Source: JAASSS01 sp021767745
GTDB lineage: Bacteria > Pseudomonadota > Gammaproteobacteria > UBA5335
Length of the DNA stretch: 38,527 nucleotides
Assembly: GCA_034189165.1 (NCBI GenBank)
Contig: JAXHVN010000002.1
Coordinates: 1 to 38,527 of the forward strand
Direction of reading: 5' to 3'
The notes below the pieces were generated by a model, which was given only the letters and a program-made list of their open reading frames with translations, ran no database searches and was not told the origin of the DNA. Positions within the stretch are counted from its first letter, which is position 1. The number at the start of each line of letters is the position of its first letter. A program made the position numbers and the translations under genes. Shown here one piece after another: positions 7,410-15,729 of this stretch.

Positions 7410-8621
7410 TCAGATCTTCTGCAGGACCAGCGTCGCGTTGGTGCCGCCGAAGCCGAAGCTGTTGGACATGATGGTGCGCAACCCGGCACCGTCGACGCGC
7501 TCGCGCACGATCGGCAGGCCGGCGGCCTCGGGATCGGGCGTGTCCAGATTGGCGGAGGCGGCGATGAAGTCGTGCTGCAGCATCAGCAGGCAATAGATCG
7601 CCTCCTGCACGCCGGCGGCGCCGAGCCCGTGGCCCGTGAGCGACTTGGTGGAGGAGATCGGCGGCACGTCGTCTGCGAACACTTCGCGGATGGCGCCGAG
7701 TTCGCGTACATCGCCCACCGGCGTGCTGGTGCCGTGGGTGTTGATGTAATCGACGCCGGCATCGCACTCGGCCAGCGCCTGCCGCATGCAGCGCACGGCG
7801 CCCTCGCCGGACGGGGCGACCATGTCGACGCCATCGGAGGTGGCGCCGTAGCCGACCAGCTCGCCGTAGATCGTGGCGCCCCGCTGCTGCGCGTGCTCGA
7901 GCTCCTCCAGCACCAGGATGCCGCCGCCGCCGGAGATGACGAAGCCATCCCGGTCCGCGTCGTAGGGCCGCGAGGCGCGCCCGGGTGTGTCGTTGTACTT
8001 GCTCGACAGGGCGCCCATGGCGTCGAACATCACCGTCGAGCCCCAGTGGATCTCATCGCCGCCGCCGGCGAACACCACATCCTGCTTGCCGAGCTGGATC
8101 AGCTCGGCCGCATTGCCGATGCAATGGGCGCTGGTGGCACAGGCGGAGCCGATGGAGTAGTTCACGCCCTTGATGCCGTTGGCCGTGGCCAGACAGGCGG
8201 AGACCGTGTTGGTCATGGTGCGCGGCACCATGTAGGGCCCCACGCGCCGCACGCCCTTCTCGCGCAGCAGATCGGCGGTGGCGATCTGGTTCTCCGAGGA
8301 GCCGCCACCGCTGCCGGCGATCAGCCCGATGCGCGGGTTGTCGAGGTCTGCCTTGCCCAGCCGGGCATCGGCCATCGCCTGCTGCATCGCGATGTAGGCG
8401 TACGCTGCCGCGTTACCCATGAAGCGCAGCAGCTTGCGATCGATCAACTCGGCCGGCGTCAGCCGGATCGGCCCCCACACCTGGGAGCGAAAGCCCAGCT
8501 CGGCGTACTCTTCGTTGCGCTCGATGCCGCTGCGGCCCTGACGTAGCGATTCGAGCACTTCATTGCAGTCATTGCCGATGCTCGAGCAGATCCCCATGCC
8601 GGTGATGACGACGCGTCTCAT
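7410..8621 (-). CDS. fabB: 3-oxoacyl-[ACP] synthase I FabB
   Basis: Condensing enzyme that elongates the cis-3-decenoyl-ACP made by FabA, committing chains to unsaturated fatty acids. 403 aa. The Cys-His-His triad is Cys161 (GSACATSAH), His295 (NTHGTSTPVGD) and His330 (SLTGHGLGAAG), with the KS-I spacing. An AGGAGG ribosome site lies in the 15-nt gap after fabA, just before the ATG at 8621. Adjacent fabA-fabB is the normal pairing for the oxygen-independent route in gammaproteobacteria. FabF-type KS II is the alternative, but the neighbouring fabA and sequence style favour FabB. Confidence 0.95.
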   Translation of the reverse strand: MRRVVITGMGICSSIGNDCNEVLESLRQGRSGIERNEEYAELGFRSQVWGPIRLTPAELIDRKLLRFMGNAAAYAYIAMQQAMADARLGKADLDNPRIGLIAGSGGGSSENQIATADLLREKGVRRVGPYMVPRTMTNTVSACLATANGIKGVNYSIGSACATSAHCIGNAAELIQLGKQDVVFAGGGDEIHWGSTVMFDAMGALSSKYNDTPGRASRPYDADRDGFVISGGGGILVLEELEHAQQRGATIYGELVGYGATSDGVDMVAPSGEGAVRCMRQALAECDAGVDYINTHGTSTPVGDVRELGAIREVFADDVPPISSTKSLTGHGLGAAGVQEAIYCLLMLQHDFIAASANLDTPDPEAAGLPIVRERVDGAGLRTIMSNSFGFGGTNATLVLQKI

Positions 8622-8636
8622 GTAGATCCTCCTACG

Positions 8637-9248
8637 CTAAAAGCCGTTGCTCGAGGTGAACAGGCCAACGCGCAGATCCTGCGCCTGGTAGATCACCTCG
8701 CCATCCACCGCGACTTCACCGTCGGCGATGCCCATCGTCAGCTTCCGCTGGATGATGCGTTTGATATGGACATGGTAAGTCACCAACCGTGCCTGCGGCG
8801 TGACCTGGCCGGTGAAGCGGACATCGCCCACGCCCAGGGCGCGGCCGTGACCGAGCCCGCCGAGCCAGCCCAGATGGAAGCCGACCAGCTGCCAGAGCGC
8901 ATCCAGCCCCAGGCAGCCCGGCATCACCGGATCGCCCTCGAAATGACAGGCGAAAAACCACATCTCCGGCTCGATATCCAGCTCGGCGATCAGTTCCCCT
9001 CGGCCGTGCCTGCCGCCCTGATCGGCGATGTGGGTGACGCGGTCGAGCATCAGCATCGGCGGCAGGGGCAGCTGAGGGTTGCCCGGGCCGAACAATTCGC
9101 CGTGGGCGCACCGCAGCAGGTCCTCGCGCGTCAGGCTGCTGGGTCTGGCTTGGGCGTCGACGCCGGTCGGCTGACCGTCACGCTCCGATGGTTGCTGCAC
9201 GTTGTGGACCTGCCCTTCGGCATGGATGGGGTCGGCGGATGATTCCAT
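8637..9248 (-). CDS. fabA: 3-hydroxydecanoyl-[ACP] dehydratase/isomerase FabA
   Basis: Dehydrates 3-hydroxydecanoyl-ACP and isomerises trans-2 to cis-3-decenoyl-ACP, the branch point to unsaturated fatty acids. The catalytic His and Asp lie in the FFACHFEGDPVMPGCLGLDALWQ region. The C-terminal KVGLF-like ending (DLRVGLFTSSNGF) is typical. The ATG at 9248 gives 203 aa, with a roughly 35-residue polar N-terminal extension over the usual 170-aa enzyme and no ribosome site close by. A GTG at 9200 would give 187 aa and is a fair alternative. An inverted repeat ends 2 nt before the 9248 start. First gene of the fabA-fabB-pyk-ldhA series. Confidence 0.93.
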   Translation of the reverse strand: MESSADPIHAEGQVHNVQQPSERDGQPTGVDAQARPSSLTREDLLRCAHGELFGPGNPQLPLPPMLMLDRVTHIADQGGRHGRGELIAELDIEPEMWFFACHFEGDPVMPGCLGLDALWQLVGFHLGWLGGLGHGRALGVGDVRFTGQVTPQARLVTYHVHIKRIIQRKLTMGIADGEVAVDGEVIYQAQDLRVGLFTSSNGF

Positions 9249-9250
9249 CT

Positions 9251-9276
9251 GCGGCAGACGGTTGCAAACCTGCCGC
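9251..9276. promoter_or_regulatory. Inverted repeat next to the fabA start (possible operator or 5' hairpin)
   Basis: 7-bp arms GCGGCAG (9251-9257) and CTGCCGC (9270-9276) surround an inner GGTT/AACC dyad. It lies immediately upstream of the annotated fabA ATG. FabA genes are commonly under repressor control (FabR/DesT-type), so an operator is possible, but the sequence does not obviously match those consensus sites. If transcribed it would form a hairpin against the start codon. Confidence 0.3.
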
Positions 9277-9331
9277 CTCCGCGTCGGATCGGTGGCGAGG
9301 CGGGCCGGCCGGCACGGTTGCCTCCGCCTGC

Positions 9332-9973
9332 TTAGGGTGAGAGCCGCTGTCGGTGCCAGTCCGGCGCGACCCATTCGTAGCGTATCCGGTCGTGCAGACG
9401 AGCCTGCCGGCCCTGCCAGAACTCGAACGCGTCCGGGCGCAGCCGCAGCCCGCCCCAGTGCGGTGGCCGGGGCACCGGCCGGTCGCGGAAGCGTGCGTCC
9501 GCCTCGGCCACCGCATGCGCGAGCGCGGCGCGGTCGGCGATCGGCTGACTCTGCGCCGAAGCCCAGGCGCCGATCTGGCTGGCACGGGGGCGGCCAGCGA
9601 AGTAGGCATCCGAAACCGGGGCGGCCAACCGCTCGACCTGACCTTCGATCCGGATCTGCCGGGCCAGCCCGTCCCAGTAGCAGAGCAGTGCGGCCGCGGG
9701 ATTGGCGGCCAGTTCCACGCCCTTGCGGCTCTCGTAGTTGGTGAAGAAGACCAGGCCCTCGGCATCATGCTGGCGCAGCAGCACCACACGCGCCGAGGGC
9801 CGGCCGGCGTCATCGACCGTAGCGAGCACGACGGCATCGGCCTCCTGCGCGGGCACCTGCACACGCTGTGCCCACCACTGCTCGAACAGCGGCCAGGGCG
9901 AGGCCGGCAGGTCGGCCTCGTGCTGCAGGGTGGTGGAATCGGGTGGCGCCGACAGCGCAGGGCTCTGGTCCAT
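9332..9973 (-). CDS. pdxH: Pyridoxamine/pyridoxine 5'-phosphate oxidase
   Basis: FMN enzyme that makes pyridoxal 5'-phosphate from PNP or PMP using oxygen. 213 aa, normal length. Family signatures: SARVVLLRQHD, the FFTNYESRKG FMN-binding segment, QIRIEGQVERL, SDAYFAGRPRASQIGAWAS, and the C-terminal signature beginning PRPPHWGGLRLRP and ending near ARLHDR. The ATG at 9973 is chosen because it gives the family N-terminus. A perfect TATAAT sits only 6 nt upstream, which implies a leaderless or nearly leaderless transcript. It is divergent from the ccm operon with an 84-bp shared control region. Confidence 0.96.
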   Translation of the reverse strand: MDQSPALSAPPDSTTLQHEADLPASPWPLFEQWWAQRVQVPAQEADAVVLATVDDAGRPSARVVLLRQHDAEGLVFFTNYESRKGVELAANPAAALLCYWDGLARQIRIEGQVERLAAPVSDAYFAGRPRASQIGAWASAQSQPIADRAALAHAVAEADARFRDRPVPRPPHWGGLRLRPDAFEFWQGRQARLHDRIRYEWVAPDWHRQRLSP

Positions 9974-9979
9974 GCGCCG

Positions 9980-9985
9980 ATTATA
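9980..9985 (-). promoter_or_regulatory. -10 element of the pdxH promoter
   Basis: On the minus strand this is a perfect TATAAT, followed by CGGCGC and then the pdxH ATG. I see no good -35 hexamer at 16-18 nt and no TGn extension. Transcription would start at or beside the A of the ATG. Confidence 0.55.
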
Positions 9986-9999
9986 CCGCGCTGCCCCGA

Positions 10000-10028
10000 T
10001 TGACCCGCCAGGCCGTCGAACGTACCGT
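10000..10028 (+). promoter_or_regulatory. Putative sigma-70 promoter for the ccm operon
   Basis: TTGACC (10000-10005), a 17-nt spacer and TACCGT (10023-10028), about 30 bp ahead of the ccmA ATG. The -35 element matches 5 of 6 and the -10 element 3 of 6, with optimal spacing. It lies back-to-back with the pdxH promoter, so the two could influence each other. Confidence 0.5.
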
Positions 10029-10057
10029 GACCGCCACCCCCGGCCGTCGCTGCCTGT

Positions 10058-10708
10058 ATGGATCATCCCACGGTTCCCGATGCGGCCCGGCGCGACCTGC
10101 TGGTGGCCGAAGATCTCACCTGCATTCGCGACGATCGCGTCCTGTTCGCGGGCCTGTCGCTGCGTGTGGCAGCGGGCGAGGTGCTCCAGATCCAGGGTCC
10201 CAACGGCAGCGGCAAGACCAGCCTGCTGCGGATCCTGTGCGGGCTGCTGCAGCGGGAGGCCGGCAGCATTCGCTTCCGCGGCGAGCCCGTCGATCGCTGG
10301 GACGCCCAGCTGCGGCGCCAGCTGGCCTATCTCGGTCACCTGACCGGTGTGACCCCGGCCCTGACCGCGGCGGAGAACCTGCGCATGTTCGCGGCGCTGC
10401 ACGCAGCGCGCCTGTCGGCCGCCCAGGCGCTCGAGCGGGTCGGGCTCGCCGGCATGGACGACGTGCTTGCCCGGCACCTTTCGGCCGGCCAGCGCCAGCG
10501 GCTGGCGCTGTGCCGTCTGCTGCTGCAGCGCGCGAAGCTGTGGGTGCTCGATGAGCCCGCCACGGCACTCGATCGCGCCGGCCGCGCCAGCGTTCGGCAA
10601 CTGATCGAGGCGCACGTACAGGGCAAGGGCGCGGTCATCCTGACGACCCATCAGCCCCTGGTGCTGGAGGCGCCGGTGCGTGAGTTCACGCTGGGGCATC
10701 CGACATGA
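10058..10708 (+). CDS. ccmA: Haem exporter ATP-binding subunit CcmA
   Basis: ABC-type ATPase of the CcmABCD complex; its ATP hydrolysis releases holo-CcmE for haem delivery. 216 aa. Walker A GPNGSGKT (47-54), ABC signature LSAGQRQRLAL (141-151), Walker B LWVLDEP with catalytic Glu166. First gene of a nine-gene System I operon. Its stop overlaps the ccmB start by 4 bp. No strong ribosome site is seen before the ATG at 10058. Confidence 0.96.
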   Translation: MDHPTVPDAARRDLLVAEDLTCIRDDRVLFAGLSLRVAAGEVLQIQGPNGSGKTSLLRILCGLLQREAGSIRFRGEPVDRWDAQLRRQLAYLGHLTGVTPALTAAENLRMFAALHAARLSAAQALERVGLAGMDDVLARHLSAGQRQRLALCRLLLQRAKLWVLDEPATALDRAGRASVRQLIEAHVQGKGAVILTTHQPLVLEAPVREFTLGHPT

Positions 10709-11373
10709 GACAGGCGGCGCTCGGGGTGCTGCGCCGGGAACTGCTGCTGGCGCTGCGCCGGCGCAGCGACTACGCGCAGCCGCTGCTGTTCCTGGCGCTG
10801 GTGGTGACGCTGTTTCCCCTGGCGCTGGGCGCGGACCCGGCGATGCTGCAGGCGGCGGGGCCGGGCATCCTGTGGGTGGCGGCTGCGCTGGCGACGCTGC
10901 TCTCGCTGGAAGGCATGTTTCGCGACGATCATGCCAGCGGACTGCTCGAGCAGCTGTTGCTCAGCCCGCATCCGGCCTCGCTGCTGGTCGGCATGAAGAT
11001 TTTCGGCCACTGGCTCGCCACCGGCCTGCCGATCGTGCTCTTCGCGCCGCTGTTTGCCCTTCTGTTAAACTTGCCGGCTGCCGGCTTCGGCGTACTGATG
11101 CTCAGCCTGCTGCTGGGAACGCCGGTGCTGACGCTGGTGGGCGCCATCGGCGCTGCCCTGACCCTCGGCCTGCCGCGCGGCGGCCTGCTGATCGCCCTGT
11201 TGGTGCTGCCGCTGTACGTGCCGGTGTTGATCTTCGGCGCCGGCGCGGTTGCCGGTGCCGTCGCCGGCCTGCCGGTCGCCGGCCAGCTCTACGTGCTGGG
11301 CGCGGAACTGAGCGCGGCGCTGGTGCTGGCGCCGATGGCCACGGCGGCCGCCTTGCGGGTGACGACGAGTTGA
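10705..11373 (+). CDS. ccmB: Haem exporter permease CcmB
   Basis: Integral membrane partner of CcmA. 222 aa with about six hydrophobic helices and the typical motifs QPLLFLALVVTLFPLALG and FRDDHASGLLEQLLLSP, found in CcmB. It begins in a 4-bp overlap with ccmA and ends 4 nt before ccmC. Acts at the inner membrane in cytochrome c maturation. Confidence 0.95.
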   Translation: MRQAALGVLRRELLLALRRRSDYAQPLLFLALVVTLFPLALGADPAMLQAAGPGILWVAAALATLLSLEGMFRDDHASGLLEQLLLSPHPASLLVGMKIFGHWLATGLPIVLFAPLFALLLNLPAAGFGVLMLSLLLGTPVLTLVGAIGAALTLGLPRGGLLIALLVLPLYVPVLIFGAGAVAGAVAGLPVAGQLYVLGAELSAALVLAPMATAAALRVTTS

Positions 11374-11377
11374 CGCA

Positions 11378-12121
11378 ATGAACAAGTGGCTGCACAGCTG
11401 GGCGGCGCCGATGGTCTTCTACGATCGTGCCGGCCGCCTTCTGCTCCCCCTGTGGATGCTGGCTGTCGTGCTGACCGGCATCGGCGTGGTCTGGGGGCTG
11501 TTCCTCGCTCCGGCCGACTACCTGCAGGGCGACGCCTTCCGCATCATCTACGTGCACGTGCCGAGTGCATGGATGGCCATGTTCGTCTACATGTTCATGG
11601 CCTCGGCGGCGCTGGTGGCGCTGGTCTGGCGGGTGAAGCTGGCGGAGGTGCTGGCGCGGGAGAGCGCGCCCATCGGCGCCGTGTTCACCGCCCTGGCGCT
11701 GGCTACCGGTTCGCTGTGGGGAAAGCCGATGTGGGGAACCTGGTGGGTCTGGGATGCCCGGCTGACCTCGGTGCTGTTGCTGCTGTTCCTGTATCTCGGC
11801 TTCATCGGCCTGCAGAGCGCCATCGACGATCGCCGGCTGGCGGCGCGTGCCGGCGCCGTGCTGGCCCTGGTCGGGGTGGTCAACATCCCCATCATCCATT
11901 ACTCGGTGGTGTGGTGGAACACGCTGCACCAGGGGGCGAGCGTGTCCCGCCTGGATGCGCCGGCGATCGACCCCAGCATGCTCTGGCCGCTGCTGCTGGT
12001 GGCTGCCGGCTTCACCAGCTATTTCGGCGCGTTGCTGCTGCTGCGGGCGCGGCTGGAGATCCTGGCGCGGGAGGCCGGTCGGCGCTGGGTCGCCGAGCGC
12101 CTGCAGGTGGCCGAGCAATGA
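11378..12121 (+). CDS. ccmC: Haem handling protein CcmC
   Basis: Membrane protein that loads haem onto CcmE. 247 aa, six predicted helices. The Trp-rich WWD motif is present (MWGTWWVWDARLTS, about 118-131), as are the two periplasmic haem-ligand histidines, His60 (YVHVPSAW) and His184 (NTLHQG), at the same numbers as in E. coli CcmC. Followed by ccmD with a 4-bp ATGA overlap. Confidence 0.97.
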   Translation: MNKWLHSWAAPMVFYDRAGRLLLPLWMLAVVLTGIGVVWGLFLAPADYLQGDAFRIIYVHVPSAWMAMFVYMFMASAALVALVWRVKLAEVLARESAPIGAVFTALALATGSLWGKPMWGTWWVWDARLTSVLLLLFLYLGFIGLQSAIDDRRLAARAGAVLALVGVVNIPIIHYSVVWWNTLHQGASVSRLDAPAIDPSMLWPLLLVAAGFTSYFGALLLLRARLEILAREAGRRWVAERLQVAEQ

Positions 12122-12276
12122 GCATGGGCGGCTACGGTTTCTATGTCTGGACGGCCTACGGGCTGTGCGGGGTTCTGCTGCTCGCCGGCGTGCTGGTGCC
12201 TCTGCTACGCCGCCGCCAGCTGCGGGCCCAGCTCCGCCGCCGCCAGGCCCTGCAACAACGACGCGAGCAGACATGA
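12118..12276 (+). CDS. ccmD: Haem exporter small subunit CcmD
   Basis: 52-aa single-helix protein that helps release holo-CcmE from CcmABC. The N-terminal GGYGFYVWTAYGLCGVLLL matches the conserved GGyafyVWgsyg pattern of CcmD. One membrane helix is followed by a strongly basic cytoplasmic tail (RRRQLRAQLRRRQ). Both ends overlap neighbours by 4 bp (ccmC stop and ccmE start), confirming the frame. Confidence 0.93.
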   Translation: MSMGGYGFYVWTAYGLCGVLLLAGVLVPLLRRRQLRAQLRRRQALQQRREQT

Positions 12277-12722
12277 CACCCACGCGCAGACGACGCCTGC
12301 TGGGGGCCCTGGTGATCGTGCTCGGGGTGGCCATCGCCGCCGCGCTGATCTCCATGGCGTTCCGCGAGAACCTGACCTTCTTCTTCACGCCCTCCCAGGT
12401 CGCTGCTGGCGAGGCGCCGGTCGGCCAGCCGTTGCGGCTCGGCGGCCTGGTGGTGCCCGGCAGCATCGAGCGGGGCGAGGGGCTCGGCGTGCGCTTCGCG
12501 GTGACCGACACGGCGACCGAGGTGCCGGTGTACTACGAGGGTGTGCTGCCGGATCTGTTCGGTGAGAACCAAGGCGTGGTAGTGCGTGGCTCGCTCGACG
12601 CCTCGGGCCGGCTGACTGCCAGCCAGGTGCTCGCCAAGCACGACGAGAACTACATGCCGCCCGAAGTGGCCGATGCGCTGCGGGCGCAGGGCGCCATGCC
12701 ACCGCACGAGATGGTGCGATGA
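12273..12722 (+). CDS. ccmE: Haem chaperone CcmE
   Basis: Periplasmic, membrane-anchored chaperone that binds haem covalently and passes it to CcmF/H. 149 aa. The N-terminal Arg cluster (TRRRRLL) and a single helix (10-30) are followed by an OB-fold domain. The haem-attachment His is His123 in AKHDENYMPPE, with Tyr127 as axial ligand. The ATG at 12273 overlaps the ccmD stop by 4 bp, and its own stop overlaps the ccmF start by 4 bp. Confidence 0.96.
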   Translation: MTPTRRRRLLGALVIVLGVAIAAALISMAFRENLTFFFTPSQVAAGEAPVGQPLRLGGLVVPGSIERGEGLGVRFAVTDTATEVPVYYEGVLPDLFGENQGVVVRGSLDASGRLTASQVLAKHDENYMPPEVADALRAQGAMPPHEMVR

Positions 12723-14716
12723 CCCCCGAGATCGGTCAGCTCGCGCTGGTCCTGGCGCTGGTTCTGGCACTGGTGCAGGCGAGCCTGCCGCTGCTTGGCG
12801 CCTGGCGCGGTCGCGATACGTTGATGGCGGTGGCGCGGCCGGCCGCGGCCGGGCAGCTGGTATTCGTGCTGATCGCCTATGCCGTACTGACCGCTGCCTT
12901 CGTGCGCCACGACTTCAGCGTGCTGTACGTGGCGCAGAACAGCAATTCGGCCCTGCCGCTCGGCTATCGGCTGACGGCGGTCTGGGGCGGGCACGAGGGC
13001 TCGCTGTTGCTGTGGATGCTGATGTTGGCCGCCTGGACCTGCCTGGTCGCGGCCTTCAGTCGGCACCTGCCGGCGGCGCTGGCGGCGCGGGTGCTCGGCG
13101 TGATGGGCCTGATCAGCATCGGTTTTCTGGCCTTCATGCTGTTCACCTCCAATCCGTTCACGCGGCTGTTCCCGGTACCGCCGGACGGGCAAGACCTGAA
13201 TCCGCTGCTGCAGGATCCGGGGATGATCATCCATCCGCCGATGCTGTATCTGGGCTACGTCGGCTTCTCGGTGGCCTTCGCCTTCGCCGTGGCGGCGTTG
13301 CTCGGCGGCCGGCTGGACGCCACCTGGGCGCGCTGGACCCGGCCATGGACCGTCATCGCCTGGCTGTTCCTGACGATCGGAATCGCGCTCGGCAGCTGGT
13401 GGGCCTACTACGAGCTCGGCTGGGGCGGCTGGTGGTTCTGGGATCCGGTCGAGAACGCCTCGTTCATGCCGTGGCTGGTGGGCACGGCGCTGATCCACTC
13501 CCTCGCGGTCACCGAGAAGCGGGGCGCGCTGAAGGCCTGGACCGTGCTGCTGGCGATTGCGGCGTTCTCGCTGAGCCTGCTCGGCACCTTCCTCGTCCGG
13601 TCCGGCGTACTGACCTCGGTGCATGCCTTCGCCACCGATCCGACCCGCGGCCTGTTCATTCTCGCCTTCCTGAGCGCCGTCATCGGTGGGTCGCTGCTGC
13701 TATATGCGTGGCGGGCGCCGAGCCTGCGCAGCGAGTATCGGTTCGCGTTGTTTTCGCGCGAGGGCCTGCTGCTGATCAACAATCTGCTGCTGACCACCGC
13801 CTGCGGCGCCGTGCTGCTGGGCACCCTGTATCCGCTCGCCGTCGATGCGCTGGGTCGCGGCAAGATCTCGGTGGGGCCGCCGTACTTCGACACCGTCTTT
13901 CTGCCGCTGATGCTGCCGTTGCTGCTGCTGGTCGGCATCGGCCCGATCGTGGCCTGGCGCAGCGACAGCCCGAGGCGGGTGCTCGTCCGGCTGCGCGGCC
14001 CGCTGCTGACGAGCGTCCTGTTCGCACTGCTGACCGGCATGTGGTTGCTGCTGCGTGGCCAGCTGCTGCTGTGGGTGAGCATCGTGCTGGCCGGCTGGAT
14101 CGTCGTTACCGGTGTCATGGCCATCTGGCAACGCCTGCGTCTGCGCGGCGGACTCGGCGCGGCGCGGCAACTGCCGCGGGCGTTCTACGGCATGCACCTG
14201 GCGCATCTGGGGCTGGCGGTCTTCGCGCTGGGCGTGGGCGTGGTGAACAGCTTCGAGGTCGAGCGCACCGTGCGCATGGCGCCAGGCGACACCGCCGAGG
14301 TGGCCGGCTATCAGTTCCGCTTCGTCGAGATGCGTCAGCGGCCGGGGCCGAACTGGGAGGCGGACGAGGCGGAATTCCAGGTATTTCGCAACGACCGTCT
14401 GGTCGCCGTGCTCACGCCGCAGAAGCGTCGCTACCCGGTCCGCGGCCAGGTGATGACGCAGGCCGGCATCGATGGGGGCGTGTTCCGGGATCTGTTCGTG
14501 GCGCTGGGCGAACCGCTGAGTGGTGCGGCCTGGAGCGTGCGGCTGCACTACAAGCCGTGGGTCCGCTGGATCTGGGGCGGCGCGGCGCTGATGGCACTGG
14601 GCGGCGCGCTGGCCGCGAGCGATCGACGCTACCGCACGGCTGGCCGGCGCGAGCGCGCGGCGGTGAACGGGCAACGCGCCACCGCGGCCCCGGCCCATGA
14701 GGCGCCCGCCCGATGA
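12719..14716 (+). CDS. ccmF: Cytochrome c haem lyase subunit CcmF
   Basis: Large polytopic membrane protein that, with CcmH/I, ligates haem to apocytochrome c. 665 aa, full size, with many hydrophobic helices. The WWD domain is WGGWWFWDPVENASFMPWL, and the conserved DPGMIIHPPMLYLGY segment with a haem-ligand His precedes it. A long periplasmic loop (roughly residues 505-620) comes before the last helix. 4-bp overlaps with ccmE and ccmG. Confidence 0.97.
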   Translation: MTPEIGQLALVLALVLALVQASLPLLGAWRGRDTLMAVARPAAAGQLVFVLIAYAVLTAAFVRHDFSVLYVAQNSNSALPLGYRLTAVWGGHEGSLLLWMLMLAAWTCLVAAFSRHLPAALAARVLGVMGLISIGFLAFMLFTSNPFTRLFPVPPDGQDLNPLLQDPGMIIHPPMLYLGYVGFSVAFAFAVAALLGGRLDATWARWTRPWTVIAWLFLTIGIALGSWWAYYELGWGGWWFWDPVENASFMPWLVGTALIHSLAVTEKRGALKAWTVLLAIAAFSLSLLGTFLVRSGVLTSVHAFATDPTRGLFILAFLSAVIGGSLLLYAWRAPSLRSEYRFALFSREGLLLINNLLLTTACGAVLLGTLYPLAVDALGRGKISVGPPYFDTVFLPLMLPLLLLVGIGPIVAWRSDSPRRVLVRLRGPLLTSVLFALLTGMWLLLRGQLLLWVSIVLAGWIVVTGVMAIWQRLRLRGGLGAARQLPRAFYGMHLAHLGLAVFALGVGVVNSFEVERTVRMAPGDTAEVAGYQFRFVEMRQRPGPNWEADEAEFQVFRNDRLVAVLTPQKRRYPVRGQVMTQAGIDGGVFRDLFVALGEPLSGAAWSVRLHYKPWVRWIWGGAALMALGGALAASDRRYRTAGRRERAAVNGQRATAAPAHEAPAR

Positions 14717-15243
14717 CGCGCTTCCTGCTGCCGCTGGTGGTGCTCGCCGGGCTGGTGGCGCTGCTGGCTGTTGGCCTGCGTCTGGATCCCGCGCACGTGC
14801 CCTCGCCGCTGATCGGCCAGCCGCTGCCGGACTTCGAGACCGGGCTGGTGCAGGGCGAGGGGCGGCTCGATGCGCAGACACTGCGCGCACGCGGGCCGCT
14901 GTTGCTGAACGTGTGGGCCTCGTGGTGCGCCGCCTGCCGCGACGAGCACCCCCTGCTGATGGAGCTGGCGCCGCATCTGCCCATCTATGGCCTGAATTGG
15001 AAAGACGAGCAGGCGGCGGCGCGCAGCTGGCTCGGCCGCTTCGGCGATCCCTATCGGGCGAGCCTGCACGATCCGGGTGGCAGGATCGGCATCGATCTCG
15101 GCGTGTACGGGGTGCCCGAGACCTTTCTCGTCGACGCCCAGGGCGTGATCCGCTACAAGCACGTGGGACCGCTGACCGGCGCCGTGCTGGAGCGGGAGAT
15201 CCTGCCGCGCTGGCGCGCACTGACGCAGGCGAGCGCATCGTGA
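14713..15243 (+). CDS. ccmG: Thiol:disulfide oxidoreductase CcmG/DsbE
   Basis: Membrane-anchored periplasmic thioredoxin-like protein that keeps apocytochrome CXXCH cysteines reduced. 176 aa. An N-terminal anchor helix (3-22) is followed by a thioredoxin fold with active site Cys72-Ala-Ala-Cys75 in WASWCAACRDEHP and the cis-Pro region YGVPETFLVD. Overlaps ccmF by 4 bp and ccmH by 1 bp. Confidence 0.96.
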   Translation: MTRFLLPLVVLAGLVALLAVGLRLDPAHVPSPLIGQPLPDFETGLVQGEGRLDAQTLRARGPLLLNVWASWCAACRDEHPLLMELAPHLPIYGLNWKDEQAAARSWLGRFGDPYRASLHDPGGRIGIDLGVYGVPETFLVDAQGVIRYKHVGPLTGAVLEREILPRWRALTQASAS

Positions 15244-15722
15244 TGGACCGTTGCGCCGCTCTGCGCAGGGCCTGTCTGCTGCTGGCCGGGCTGCTGCTCT
15301 GCAGCGCCTGCGCCACGCTGGCGGCGATCGAGCCGCGCGAGTTCGCCGAGCCGGCCGACCAGGCGCGCTACGAGGCGTTGATCGAGGAACTGCGCTGCCT
15401 GGTGTGCCAGAACGAGTCGCTGGCCGAATCCAATGCCGACCTCGCCGCCGATCTGCGGGCGGAGGTCGCCGGCCAGATCCTCGCCGGGCGCAGCGATGCG
15501 CAGATCGTCGACTATCTCACGGCCCGCTACGGCGATTTCGTGCTCTATCGGCCGCCGTTCAAGCCGGTGACCTGGGCGCTGTGGCTGGGACCGTTGGCGC
15601 TGCTGCTGATGGGCAGCTTCGTCGTCTGGCGCACGGCCCGGACCGCCGGTGGCAGCGAGGCGCTGACCGAGGCCGAGCAGCAGCGCCTGCGCACCCTGCT
15701 GGACGAGGAGGATTCACGGTGA
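15243..15722 (+). CDS. ccmH: Cytochrome c-type biogenesis protein CcmH
   Basis: Thioredox-like subunit of the haem lyase complex. 159 aa: signal sequence, the three-helix domain with active site Cys52-Leu-Val-Cys55 (LRCLVCQNESLAESNADLAADLR begins here), then a C-terminal membrane helix (WALWLGPLALLLMGSFVVW). The signal peptide ends in LCSAC, so a lipoprotein form is possible but unusual. The ATG at 15243 shares its A with the ccmG stop; the in-frame GTG one codon earlier is a less likely start. This is the short CcmH, with the TPR part encoded separately as ccmI. Confidence 0.95.
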   Translation: MDRCAALRRACLLLAGLLLCSACATLAAIEPREFAEPADQARYEALIEELRCLVCQNESLAESNADLAADLRAEVAGQILAGRSDAQIVDYLTARYGDFVLYRPPFKPVTWALWLGPLALLLMGSFVVWRTARTAGGSEALTEAEQQRLRTLLDEEDSR

Positions 15723-15729
15723 GTCCGGC

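Noticed and set aside
11102..12511. Minus-strand frame of 469 codons opposite ccmBCDE
   Set aside because: Antisense of membrane-protein genes, giving His/Arg/Gln-rich low-complexity sequence.
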